Shown here: positions 1 through 8,594 of the stretch, piece after piece
How positions within the stretch are numbered: the first letter of the stretch is position 1
How the letters are laid out: each line of letters begins with the position of its first letter
DNA from: Sphingomonas morindae
Lineage (GTDB): Bacteria; Pseudomonadota; Alphaproteobacteria; Sphingomonadales; Sphingomonadaceae
Length of the DNA: 64,000 bases
Reading direction: 5' to 3'
Assembly: GCF_023822065.1 (NCBI RefSeq)
Contig: NZ_CP084931.1
Location: 372,001 to 436,000 of the forward strand
Notes under the pieces: generated by a model
What the model saw: the letters and a program-made list of their open reading frames with translations, nothing else
What the model was told of the DNA's origin: nothing
The model's database searches: none
Position numbers and translations under genes: made by a program

Positions 1-2275
1 GCAGCGCGGTCCCGCGCGCCGCGCCGCTGGTCACGTCCGCCGCGCGCCGGGGCTCGTCGGCGGCGGCGGTGGGGCTGATCGGCAGCCAGAGCGCGATCCG
101 CGTGCCCGTGCCGGGCGCGCTGCTGATCGTCAGCGCGCCGCCCAGCTGCGCCATCAGCCCGTGCACCATCGACAGGCCGAGCCCGGTGCCCTGGCCCACG
201 CCCTTGGTGGAGAAGAAGGGCTCGACCGCGCGCCGCCGCGTCGCCTCGTCCATGCCGGCTCCGGTATCGGCGACTTCGACACGGAGATAGCGCCCCGCCG
301 GGACCGGCGCCGCCGCGCCCGCCGCCACCGTTTCGCGATGCGCGGCGATGGTGAGCATGCCGCCCTGAGGCATGGCGTCGCGCGCGTTCACGGCAAGGTT
401 GAGCAGGGCCATTTCGAGCTGATGGGCATCGGCCATGGCGGGCGGCAGATCGGCCCCCAGCACCATCCGCAGCTGGATGGTGGGCCCCAGCGTGGAGCGC
501 AGCAGCGCCGCGAGATTGTCGATCAGCCGGCCGACATCCACCGCCGTCGGCTGCAGCGGCTGGCGCCGCGCGAAGGCGAGCAGCCGCTGCACCAGCGTCT
601 TGGCGCGCTCGGCCGATTGCAGCGCCGCGTCGATCAGCCGGCGCTCGCGCGCGCCGCCCAGATCCTTGCGCACCAGCATATCGAGCGAGCCGATGATCGG
701 CGTGAGAAGATTGTTGAAATCATGCGCGACGCCACCGGTCAGCTGGCCCATCGCCTCCATCTTCTGGCTTTGCCGCAGCGCCTCCTGCGCGGCCTCCAGC
801 TCGGCCTGGGCGGCCATTCTGTCGGTGATGTCGCTGGCCTGGTGAAAGGCGCCGATCACCGCGCCGGCTTCGTCGCGCAACGGAGTGTAGCTGATCTCCC
901 AGAGCGGCATGTCCTGGTCGGCGCGCCCGAAGCGCGCCACCGCGGTAAAAGCCTCGCCCGCCAGCGCGCGCGCCATCAGCGCCCGCATCTGCGCGCGCTG
1001 CGTGTCGGCGAAGAGATCGGGAAAGACATCGCCGATCCGGGTCTCGAAGCCATGGACCCGCTCGAACTCGGCATTGTGCGCGCGGTTGAAGGCGATCAGC
1101 CGATAATCGGTGTCGAAGGCGCAGATCGGCGCCGCCGTCGCCTCGACGATCTCGTGGAAGCGGCGCAGCTCGGCGGTGCGCGCGATCACCTGCTGCTCCA
1201 GCGTGTCCTTCATCTCGCGGAGCCGCTGCTCGGCGCGCGCCCGCTCCACCGCCACCTTGACGCGCTCGCCCACCTCCTGGATCAGGCTCTCCTCGGCCGG
1301 GGTCCAGAGCCGCGGCCCGGCATTCTGCACCGCCAGCAGCCCCACCCAGCGCGCTTCCTGGAACAGCACGACATCCACGAAGGCGCCGACCTGGCGCGCC
1401 GTCAGCCCCGCCCGCGCCTCGGCGCTCAGCCGCGGATCGCCGCCGACATCCTGCACCACCACCGGCCGCCCGGCCTCATAGGCGCGCAGCAGATCGGGGC
1501 CGAAGGAGGTCAGCGAATGGACGCCGACGATCGAATCCACGCCGCGCGCATGGTCGCTCTCCACCGTCATCACCCCCTCGGCGATCTCGGCATAGAAGAC
1601 GCGGCTGGCATTAAGCCACGCCCCCACGCGCTCGGCGGTGAGCGCCATGATCTCGGCCGGGGTGGCGAGCCCGCGCAGCGCGTCCGACAGGGCGAGCAGA
1701 AAGGCCGTGCGCCGGCTGGCGGTGACGCGCTCCGTCGTTTCGGTGAGGATGCCGAGCACGCCCACCGGCGCGCCGGTCTCGTCGGGCACGGGCGAGAAAT
1801 CGAGATCGAGCCACACCGGCACGGGCCGGCCATTGCGGATCAGCACCCGCTCCTGATCGCGCAGGCGCAGCGTGCCGCCGGCCAGCCCGGTCGCCAGCAC
1901 CTCATCGACAAAGCCGCGCGCCTCGGGCCAGGCGTCGCGCAACGGCCGACCCAGCGGCGCCGCGTCGCGATCGCCGGCAAAGCCGATATAGGCGTCGTTG
2001 TGCAGCAGGATGCCGCCTTCGCCCCAGAGCAACACCATCGGCACCGGCGCGCGCAGCATGAGCGACACGGCCGCGCGCAGGCTCGCCGGCCAGAGCGGCA
2101 GCGGGCCGAGCGGCGTCGCCCCCCAGTCGATCGCGGCGATGCGCGCGCCGCACAGGCCGCCGTCGCGCAGAAAGGGCGGCGGCGCGTCTTCGTCCTCGCG
2201 CCCGGCGGCGGCGCTTTCCTCGATCTCGATCGAGGCCGGGCCGCGCCGCGCGGGATCGAAGACATCGTCGCTCAT
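1..2275 (-). CDS. PAS/GAF sensor histidine kinase, probably hybrid (C-terminus cut by window edge)
   Basis: A membrane-free sensor kinase of which about 758 residues are visible, starting at the ATG at 2275 (MSDDVFDPARRGP). Order of domains: an N-terminal PAS-like segment (about 50-190), a GAF-like segment (about 195-350), a short coiled coil, a second PAS (about 365-490), then HisKA and HATPase_c. The H-box is GQLTGGVAHDFNNLLTPI, the N-box LLNLAVNARDAM, the G1 box VADTGAGMD and the F/G2 box STKGVGQGTGLGLSMVHGL. The HDFNN form of the H-box is typical of soluble hybrid kinases. The visible end (after residue 735) looks like a linker after the ATPase domain, so a receiver domain beyond the left edge is likely but is inference. 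No transmembrane segment or signal peptide is seen, so the input is probably cytoplasmic (light, redox or ligand). The next gene upstream on this strand ends 48 bases away. Confidence 0.9.
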   Translation of the reverse strand, partial: MSDDVFDPARRGPASIEIEESAAAGREDEDAPPPFLRDGGLCGARIAAIDWGATPLGPLPLWPASLRAAVSLMLRAPVPMVLLWGEGGILLHNDAYIGFAGDRDAAPLGRPLRDAWPEARGFVDEVLATGLAGGTLRLRDQERVLIRNGRPVPVWLDLDFSPVPDETGAPVGVLGILTETTERVTASRRTAFLLALSDALRGLATPAEIMALTAERVGAWLNASRVFYAEIAEGVMTVESDHARGVDSIVGVHSLTSFGPDLLRAYEAGRPVVVQDVGGDPRLSAEARAGLTARQVGAFVDVVLFQEARWVGLLAVQNAGPRLWTPAEESLIQEVGERVKVAVERARAEQRLREMKDTLEQQVIARTAELRRFHEIVEATAAPICAFDTDYRLIAFNRAHNAEFERVHGFETRIGDVFPDLFADTQRAQMRALMARALAGEAFTAVARFGRADQDMPLWEISYTPLRDEAGAVIGAFHQASDITDRMAAQAELEAAQEALRQSQKMEAMGQLTGGVAHDFNNLLTPIIGSLDMLVRKDLGGARERRLIDAALQSAERAKTLVQRLLAFARRQPLQPTAVDVGRLIDNLAALLRSTLGPTIQLRMVLGADLPPAMADAHQLEMALLNLAVNARDAMPQGGMLTIAAHRETVAAGAAAPVPAGRYLRVEVADTGAGMDEATRRRAVEPFFSTKGVGQGTGLGLSMVHGLMAQLGGALTISSAPGTGTRIALWLPISPTAAADEPRRAADVTSGAARGTAL

Positions 2276-2323
2276 GCACGGCCCTTAGCACAGGCACGGC
2301 GCGACGCCATGCGCGGAGCGGCC

Positions 2324-3724
2324 TCAGATATCGAGGGCGAGATCGATAAAGCCGTAATGGCTGTCGCCATCGGCGCGCGCATTGGGAGCGTCGCGCAGGA
2401 AGCGGCCCTTGGCGAGCACGGCGCCGCCCACGTCGACTTTGAGCTGCTTGGCGATGAGCCAGTAGCGCACCCGCCCCTCCACCTGGGTGCCGGCGAACCG
2501 GCCCGAGCGGCCGGTGCGATCGCGCACCGCCGTGGCGGCGAAGGCGTCGGTCGGCTGATCCAGCCAGAGCAGCCGCGTCATGGCGAACATATCGAGCCGC
2601 GGCGTGGGCGTCGTCTCGGCGCGCAGACCCACCGAGCGGAGATTGCTGCGCGTCACCGCGCCATAGAGGCCGGTCGGTCCGAAATCGGCGCGCGAGGCGC
2701 CGAACAGCGTGTCGAAGCGCGTGTAGCGGTGCGGATCGCGATCGTCGCCGGTGGCGAGATCGCCGTGCAGCGACAGCCGCGCCACGGTGCGGATCGGCAG
2801 CCGCCAGCCCAGCTCGCCATGCACCAGCCGCGCGCGCACCGGCAGATCGGTGCGGTCGGTGATCGCGGTGGTGGCGCGCGCGCGGCCCACCTGGTTGGCG
2901 AATTCGAACTCGAAATCGGGGTGGCCCGCGCGCGGCGCCAGCTGCAGGCGCGCGCCATAGGTGGCGAGATGGCGGTTGCGCGTCGGCAGATCCGGACGGT
3001 CGCGCTCGGCGAGCCGGTAATAATAGGCTTCGCCCAGCAGGTGCGGCAGCAGCGCCGCCTTGGTCACGTCGCCGCCGAAGAAGCGCAGCGAGCGATGCGC
3101 CGCGTCGACGGTGATGCGATTGTCGTGAATGCCGGTGCTGTCGTTGGGCAGGCGGCTGCTCGGCTCGTTGGCGAACAGCACCAGCCGATCCTTGGCGGCC
3201 GAGTGCCAGTCCAGCAGCACGCCGGTATAGCTGTTGATGCTGTTCGAGAAATCGGGGCGGCCGATGAGCCGGCCGGCGCCCGTTTCGAGCGTGTAGCGGC
3301 CGGCGATCGCGCGGCCGCCGGCGCCCTGGCCGCCCACGCCTTTGAGCCCTAGGCCGAGATAGGCCTGGAGCGGCTCCAGCGCGTTGATGTCGCTGACGCC
3401 CACGGTAGAATCATGCTTCTCGCCATAGCCGCGCGCGTCGCGCAGCTCGCCGCCGGCGACGATCCGGCCATCGTCGTAATCGACCAGCAGATCGGTGCGG
3501 AAGGAGACGAAATGATCGCTCTCCGGCCCGGTCGGGCGAAACTGCCCCTCCAGCCCTTCCAGCCGCGCCCGGATGCCAAGCTTCACCGTCAGCGCGGCGG
3601 GCAGGTCCAGCGCATCGTGCAGCGTCCAGGGCGTGGCCGCGAGCGCCGGTGCCGGCACGGCGCCGAGCAGCGCCAACAGACCGGCCGCGCCGCGCCCAAG
3701 GCGCTTCGCCTTCTGTGTCACCAT
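2324..3724 (-). CDS. Alginate-export-family outer membrane barrel protein
   Basis: A 466-residue exported protein with a signal peptide (positively charged MVTQKAKRLGRG, hydrophobic AAGLLALLGAVPAPALA, cleavage near residue 29). The mature part shows the alternating aromatic/polar strands of a beta barrel, with segments such as FRTDLLVDYDDGRIVAGGELRD and a C-terminus SHYGFIDLALDI. This matches the Alginate_exp (AlgE-like) porin family, which forms monomeric anion-selective barrels for polysaccharide or small-molecule passage. Members are common in sphingomonads without any alginate genes, so the substrate is not known here. Start ATG at 3724 is preceded by a GGGGGA ribosome-binding site. It is followed on the same strand by the sensor kinase. 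No alginate polymerase or lyase gene is nearby. Confidence 0.8.
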   Translation of the reverse strand: MVTQKAKRLGRGAAGLLALLGAVPAPALAATPWTLHDALDLPAALTVKLGIRARLEGLEGQFRPTGPESDHFVSFRTDLLVDYDDGRIVAGGELRDARGYGEKHDSTVGVSDINALEPLQAYLGLGLKGVGGQGAGGRAIAGRYTLETGAGRLIGRPDFSNSINSYTGVLLDWHSAAKDRLVLFANEPSSRLPNDSTGIHDNRITVDAAHRSLRFFGGDVTKAALLPHLLGEAYYYRLAERDRPDLPTRNRHLATYGARLQLAPRAGHPDFEFEFANQVGRARATTAITDRTDLPVRARLVHGELGWRLPIRTVARLSLHGDLATGDDRDPHRYTRFDTLFGASRADFGPTGLYGAVTRSNLRSVGLRAETTPTPRLDMFAMTRLLWLDQPTDAFAATAVRDRTGRSGRFAGTQVEGRVRYWLIAKQLKVDVGGAVLAKGRFLRDAPNARADGDSHYGFIDLALDI

Positions 3725-3781
3725 CGTCAGAAATCCCCCTATCGTCCTGACGACATTAGGAAGATCTCGCTAAGATGAGGT

Positions 3782-5137
3782 TTACGACGGAACGGTTACA
3801 AGGCCTTCCGGCGTCGCGGCGAGCGCTTCGTCCACCAGCGCACGCACATCCACCCGCGCCTTGAGCCGCGCCGCGAGCAGCGCCGTGCCGCTGATCTTGC
3901 GCTGCGCGAACAGCATGGCGGCGGGCGGCACGTGCCAGGTGGCGCGATCGCCGGCCATAGTGAGCGCCTCGCCCCGCACCTCGCCGAGGAAGCCGCGATC
4001 CCCGAAATCGAAGGGGCCGGGGCGATCCATCTCGCTGACGATGATGGCGACGATGCGATCCACCGCCGCGCGATGGCGCGCCACCGCCGCCGCACCCAGA
4101 AACCCCGCCGCCACCGCCGCGTCCCGCACCGCGTCGCGATCCCCGGCAAGCCCCGCCACGAGCAGCCGGCGATAGGCGGCCGCCGTCTCGGGGGCGACCG
4201 GGCGCGCGGCGCCGAAGTCGAGCAGCACCAGCCGCTCCTCGGCAGCGTTCCAGCGGTAATTGGCGAAATTGGGATCGGTCTGCATCACGCCGAACACGAA
4301 CAGCTCGCGCAGCACCAGCCGCACCAGCGCGCCCGCCACGCGGTCGCGCGTCGCCTGCGGGGCCGAGACCAGGCTCTCGATCGGCACGCCCTCGACATAG
4401 TCCATCGCCAGCAGTCGCGGCGTGGTGAGCGCCGCGTCGGGGCGCGGCACGCGATAGGCGGGATCATCGCCCACCAGCGCGGCATAGCGCGCCATCATCG
4501 CCGCCTCGCGCAGATAGTCCGCCTCCTCGTGCAGCTGGCGCTTGGCCTCGGCGAGCAGCGGCGCGATGTCGAGTTCGCGCGGCACCAGCCCCGAGACGCG
4601 GAGCAGCGTCGCGACATTGTCGACATCGGCATCGATGCTGCGGGCGATCCCGGGATATTGGATCTTGATCGCCAGCTCGCGCCCGTCCGCGCTGCGCGCG
4701 CGATGCACCTGGCCGATCGAGGCGGCGGCGAGCGGGCGGCCCTGGAAGCCGGACAGTCTGTCGCGCCACGCCGCGCCCCATTCGGCGGTCAGCACCTGGT
4801 CCAGCTGGCGTGGCGGCATGGGCTGCGCATCCTCGCGCAGCCGGGCGAGGATCTGCGCGAATTCGGGCGGCAAGATGTCGCCCGCGTCCAGCGACAGCAT
4901 CTGGCCCAGCTTCATCGCCGCGCCGCGCAGATGCGCCAGCTGGTCCGCCAGCCGCAGCGCATTGGCGGGGGTGAGCAGCATCGCGTCGAGCCGCGGGCGC
5001 TCGCCCGCGGCCAGGCGCCGCGCGCCTTCCGCCAGCACGCCGCCGGCGACACCGCCCGCCAGCCGGCCGAAGCGGCCCAGCCGCGCCAGCCGGCCGCCCG
5101 GCACCGCCCGCCCCCGCGCAAACTCCTCGTCCGCCAT
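3782..5137 (-). CDS. ABC1/UbiB-family atypical kinase (AarF-like)
   Basis: Atypical protein-kinase-like protein of the ABC1/UbiB/ADCK family, about 451 residues. Family hallmarks are all present: the KxGQ motif in MKLGQMLSLDAGDILP (about residues 75-90), the alanine-rich loop AAASIGQVHRA replacing the glycine loop, the lysine in LAIKIQYPGI, DPNFANYRWN and the metal-binding LLDFGAARPV. Family members support ubiquinone biosynthesis or act as lipid/isoprenoid ATPases; whether this one is the ubiquinone factor is uncertain because no other ubi gene is adjacent. There is no clear C-terminal membrane anchor, unlike E. coli UbiB, so it is closer to the shorter ADCK-like group. An ATG at 5152 would add five residues, but the ATG at 5137 has a GGAG six to seven bases upstream and is preferred. 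Divergent from the ArsB-like transporter. Confidence 0.88.
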   Translation of the reverse strand: MADEEFARGRAVPGGRLARLGRFGRLAGGVAGGVLAEGARRLAAGERPRLDAMLLTPANALRLADQLAHLRGAAMKLGQMLSLDAGDILPPEFAQILARLREDAQPMPPRQLDQVLTAEWGAAWRDRLSGFQGRPLAAASIGQVHRARSADGRELAIKIQYPGIARSIDADVDNVATLLRVSGLVPRELDIAPLLAEAKRQLHEEADYLREAAMMARYAALVGDDPAYRVPRPDAALTTPRLLAMDYVEGVPIESLVSAPQATRDRVAGALVRLVLRELFVFGVMQTDPNFANYRWNAAEERLVLLDFGAARPVAPETAAAYRRLLVAGLAGDRDAVRDAAVAAGFLGAAAVARHRAAVDRIVAIIVSEMDRPGPFDFGDRGFLGEVRGEALTMAGDRATWHVPPAAMLFAQRKISGTALLAARLKARVDVRALVDEALAATPEGLVTVPS

Positions 5138-5338
5138 GCCGCGCTCCGCCATGATTTCGCCGCGCGCCGATCTGGCCGGGCCGGCCGACGCCGGCTAAGC
5201 GTCGCGACCGCGCCCCCGGTTCCGCCGCGCCGGCCGGGACTGAACTTAATCCATGTGAGCGGGTTTGCGACGCACGCCCGTGGAGACCGGAATGATGCTG
5301 CGCCCGCCCCGCCATGTCCGCCCGGACGCGCGCCGTCC

Positions 5339-6589
5339 ATGAATCTGGCGAGTGGCTGCACCTGGGGCATCTGCGCCGCCGCCACCGCCGGCGTGATCGG
5401 CCGGCCCTGGCGCCTCCCCGAATGGATCTGGGCGGTGGCCGGCGCGGCGGCGCTGCTGCTCTTGGGCCTGATGCCGCTCGCCGCCGCCGCCAGCGCCGTC
5501 GCCAAGGGGCTGGACGTCTATTTCTTCCTGACGGGGATGATGCTGCTCAGCGAAACGGCGCGCGCGCACGGCCTGTTCGATTGGGTCGCCGCCACCGCCG
5601 TCAACGCCGCGCGCGGATCGCGGCCGAGGCTGTTCCTGCTCGTCTATGGCACGGGCGTGATCGTCACCACCTTCCTGTCCAACGATGCGACCGCGGTGGT
5701 GCTCACGCCGGCGGTCTATGTCGCGGCGCGCAAGGCCGGCGCGGAGCCCTTGCCGCTGCTCTTCGCCTGCGCGCTGATCGCCAATGCCGCCAGCTTCGTG
5801 CTGCCCATCTCCAACCCCGCCAATCTCGTCCTCTACGGCGGCCATATGCCGCCGCTGGGACAATGGTTCGCCTCCTTCGCCTGGCCTTCGGTCGCCGCCA
5901 TCGTGGTGACCTATGCGGTGCTGCGCGGCGTGGAGCGGCGCCGCATCGCCGGTGCCTGCGCGCGCGACGTGCCGCGCGATCCGCTGGGCCTGGGCGGCGC
6001 GGCGGCGCTGGCGGCGATCCTGCTCACCGCGCTGCTGCTGCTGGCGCTGTCCGCGCTCGATCGCCCGCTCGGCCTGCCGACCGCGCTCGCCGGCATCGCC
6101 ACCGCGCTGCTGGTTTCGGCGCTGACGAAGCGCACGCCGCTGGCGCTGGCGCGCTGCGTCTCATGGGGGGTGCTGCCGCTGGTGGCGGGGCTGTTCGTGC
6201 TGGTGGAGGCGCTGGACCGCACCGGCATCACCGCCGCGCTCGCCCGGATGCTGGCGCAGGCGGCGCGCGCCGATCCCCAGCGCGCGGGCGCGCTCGCCGG
6301 CACGATCCTCGCCTTCGCGTGCAACCTGATGAACAATCTGCCCGCCGGGCTGATCGCGGCGACCGCGATCACCGATGCCCATGCGCCGCGCGCGCTGGTC
6401 GACGGGCTGCTGATCGGCGTCGATCTCGGGCCCAATCTCTCGGTCACCGGATCGCTGGCGACGATCCTGTGGCTTCAGGCGATCCGCCGCGAGGGCGAGA
6501 GCGTCGGCTTCGGCCAGTTCCTCGCGATCGGCGCGCTCGCCATGCCGACCGCGCTCGCCGCCGCGCTGGCGGCGCGGCTGCTCCTGTAG
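5339..6589 (+). CDS. ArsB/NhaD-type anion transporter
   Basis: A 416-residue polytopic inner-membrane protein with about 10-12 hydrophobic helices, of the ion-transporter superfamily that includes ArsB. Recognisable family signatures are VTTFLSNDATAVVLTPAVYV, a half-helix loop typical of ArsB, and the second-half repeat FACNLMNNLPAGLIAATAI with the matching NN motif; GVDLGPNLSVTGSLATILWL is the conserved C-terminal signature of arsenical pump membrane proteins. It would export arsenite or another oxyanion in exchange for protons. The frame stays open far upstream, but the first ATG giving a membrane-protein N-terminus is at 5339 (MNLASGCTWG). No arsR, arsC or acr3 gene is adjacent, so arsenic specificity is inference. 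An inverted repeat follows the stop codon. Confidence 0.85.
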   Translation: MNLASGCTWGICAAATAGVIGRPWRLPEWIWAVAGAAALLLLGLMPLAAAASAVAKGLDVYFFLTGMMLLSETARAHGLFDWVAATAVNAARGSRPRLFLLVYGTGVIVTTFLSNDATAVVLTPAVYVAARKAGAEPLPLLFACALIANAASFVLPISNPANLVLYGGHMPPLGQWFASFAWPSVAAIVVTYAVLRGVERRRIAGACARDVPRDPLGLGGAAALAAILLTALLLLALSALDRPLGLPTALAGIATALLVSALTKRTPLALARCVSWGVLPLVAGLFVLVEALDRTGITAALARMLAQAARADPQRAGALAGTILAFACNLMNNLPAGLIAATAITDAHAPRALVDGLLIGVDLGPNLSVTGSLATILWLQAIRREGESVGFGQFLAIGALAMPTALAAALAARLLL

Positions 6590-6590
6590 G

Positions 6591-6606
6591 GGTGCGAGCC
6601 CGCACC
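6591..6606. terminator. Possible hairpin terminator after the ArsB-like gene
   Basis: A perfect 6-bp inverted repeat, GGTGCG-agcc-CGCACC, begins one base after the ArsB-like stop codon and lies between two convergent genes. There is no T-run, so it is at best a weak or Rho-assisted terminator. Confidence 0.25.
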
Positions 6607-6673
6607 ATCGTCAAGCCCGCACCCCCCGGCCCGCCGCGTCCCGCCCGCGGATCGGGAATGTCGAGCCCGCGGC

Positions 6674-8266
6674 CTAGATCATCGCATGCGCGGGCGATCG
6701 GGCGATGATCCGCGACAGCGTGTCGAGGAGCAGCGCGCCCGGCGTGTCCGACGCGCCCGGCGAACGCCAGGCAACGATCGCGTCCGGCCGCACCAGGCTC
6801 GCGCCATCTGCGCCGATGCCGAAACAGGCCTCCCGACACCGCTCGTCGGGAAAGACGATGTCGTGGCCCAGCTGCAAAGCCGTTAGCGTCACCGGACAGG
6901 CCCTGGCGACCTGTCGCGCCGCCTCGATCCAGCGCGGATCGGCGCTCACGAGCACCAGATTGCGCGTGAAGAGATCGATCGTGGAGACGGTCTCGCCGCC
7001 GTGCTGGACGAAGAGATGCGGCACCCGCGTCCCCGGCTGTCCCGCCCATTGCGCGGGAGACGCGGCGGGGGGAAGGTCGCGGCCTTCGCCGATCACCGCG
7101 GCCGACAGGACGCGCTGGCCCAATTCCATCGCCTCCGCGCTGAAAAGCGCTTCCCCAGCCAAAGCGTCGCCGACCCAGCGCCGATAGTCCGGACGTGCGA
7201 ATGTCTGCTGGTGGCGCAGCCAGCCGATCGGCTGGCGCTCCTCGCTGTAGGTGTCGAGCAAGCCCGGACCCGCCTCGCCGGCAAGCACCATCTCCAGCTT
7301 CCAGGCGAGATTATAGGCATCGTCGATTCCGGTGTTGGCGCCGAAGCCGCCCCGCGTCGGCGGAAGCTGGTGCGCCGCGTCACCCGCCAGGAACACGCGC
7401 CCGTCCTGATACCGGTCGGCGATGCGGCCCGCCATCTCCCATCGTCCGGTGGCGAGAATCTCGACCGGCAGGTCGCGCCCCAGCGCGCGCATGATCGCGG
7501 CGCGCAGCTCCTCCTCGCTGCGATCGGCATCGTCGCCGAACATCAGCACCCAGCGGCCATCGGGATAGTGGGTCAGGAAGGCCTGGAAGCCCGGCTGCTC
7601 GATCTCGAATTGCTGCACGCCGCGCTCGAGGTAGGGCTCGGCCTCGGCGCAGCGGAACAGGACGCTGCGAATGGTTCGGAGATGGCCGACGCCGCTGCGG
7701 CGAATGCCCAGCGCCTCGCGCACCGGGCTGTCCGCGCCGTCGGCCGCGATCAGATAGGCCGCGCGGATCGTGTATTCCGCCCCGGTCGCGCGCGCGCGCA
7801 CCTGCGCGGTCACGCCGTCCGCGTCCTGATCGAACGACAGCAGCTCGGTGCCCTGCCGCAGGATGGCGCCTTGTTCCAGGGCGGCCTGCCGGAGGATCGG
7901 CTCCAGCACGTCCTGCGCGATGGCCGCCCCGGTGCAGGGAGAGGCCACGCCCTTGTCGGGCTCCTCCTCTCCCGGCGTCCAGGCGGTCTCCTCATGCCAG
8001 GCGCCGGTCAGGCTCTCAACCTTGACGCGCCGCAAGCGCAGGCCGGGCGGCGTCTGGGGAATACGATCCGCGATGCCGACCGCGCGATAATGTTCGAGCG
8101 TCAGCTCGGTGAAGCCGATCGCGCGCGGATGCGGCGCGCTGCCACGATGCCGTTCGACGACGATGGTCTCGACGCCGCGATTCGCCAGGAACAACGCGGC
8201 CGACAGGCCGACGAGGCTGCCGCCGACGATGAGGACCTGGCTGTGCTCCTGAGACGGGATAGACAT
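6674..8266 (-). CDS. FAD-dependent aromatic-ring monooxygenase (PheA/TfdB, polyketide-hydroxylase type)
   Basis: A 530-residue flavoprotein monooxygenase of the class A, p-hydroxybenzoate hydroxylase fold. Visible elements: dinucleotide-binding VLIVGGSLVGLSAALFLANR at 11-30, the DG motif AADGADSPVR at about 174-183, and the GD motif LAGDAAHQLPPTRGGFGANT at about 293-312, which binds both FAD ribityl and NAD(P)H. The C-terminal ~130 residues resemble the thioredoxin-like extension of phenol and polyketide hydroxylases. It would hydroxylate an aromatic or polyaromatic substrate using NAD(P)H and oxygen; the substrate cannot be read from the sequence. No ring-cleavage or other catabolic gene is adjacent, so it could be a stand-alone detoxification enzyme (relatives include tetracycline- and rifampicin-modifying hydroxylases). 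An AAGGA ribosome-binding site precedes the ATG at 8266. Confidence 0.88.
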   Translation of the reverse strand: MSIPSQEHSQVLIVGGSLVGLSAALFLANRGVETIVVERHRGSAPHPRAIGFTELTLEHYRAVGIADRIPQTPPGLRLRRVKVESLTGAWHEETAWTPGEEEPDKGVASPCTGAAIAQDVLEPILRQAALEQGAILRQGTELLSFDQDADGVTAQVRARATGAEYTIRAAYLIAADGADSPVREALGIRRSGVGHLRTIRSVLFRCAEAEPYLERGVQQFEIEQPGFQAFLTHYPDGRWVLMFGDDADRSEEELRAAIMRALGRDLPVEILATGRWEMAGRIADRYQDGRVFLAGDAAHQLPPTRGGFGANTGIDDAYNLAWKLEMVLAGEAGPGLLDTYSEERQPIGWLRHQQTFARPDYRRWVGDALAGEALFSAEAMELGQRVLSAAVIGEGRDLPPAASPAQWAGQPGTRVPHLFVQHGGETVSTIDLFTRNLVLVSADPRWIEAARQVARACPVTLTALQLGHDIVFPDERCREACFGIGADGASLVRPDAIVAWRSPGASDTPGALLLDTLSRIIARSPAHAMI

Positions 8267-8594
8267 GGGAAGACATCCTTTGCTGAGGTCGCGATACGCG
8301 ACGGAAAGGACGTGCCCGTCAGTCTAGCGGCTTTGGCGAACGTGCGACAATCCAACGTCGTACACATCATGTCGATCGACCCCGGCCCAGACAAAAACGG
8401 CACACGCCTGCTTTTGCCGTGGTCCACACCCTGCGGGCTGGATTGGGGCTACCCGAGAGGTAGCTGACCGGGGCTCACCACGTCCGGTCCACCATTTTCG
8501 ACCGGGTCAGAATACAGCCTCACGCTGCATCGTGCAAGGCGCGCCGTCTCGCGGAATGGAGTCGACGTGCCCGCCGCATCGCGGGATCGAACGC
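8267..8594 (-). promoter_or_regulatory. Intergenic region upstream of the monooxygenase, with a candidate operator
   Basis: About 330 bases without a convincing gene, less GC-rich than the flanks. At 8342-8363 lies an imperfect inverted repeat, GTGCGAC-N8-GTCGTAC (one mismatch between the arms), about 75-95 bases upstream of the monooxygenase ATG, in a place that suits a TetR- or MarR-type operator. A second repeat, ACGGCA ... TGCCGT, lies near 8397-8421. No regulator gene sits next to it, so any regulator would be encoded elsewhere. Confidence 0.3.

Noticed and set aside
161-3352. A 1063-codon open frame on the plus strand
   Set aside because: It is rich in Arg, His, Ala and Gly with no domain, and lies opposite the sensor kinase and barrel genes, which have clear motifs. 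It is a high-GC shadow frame.
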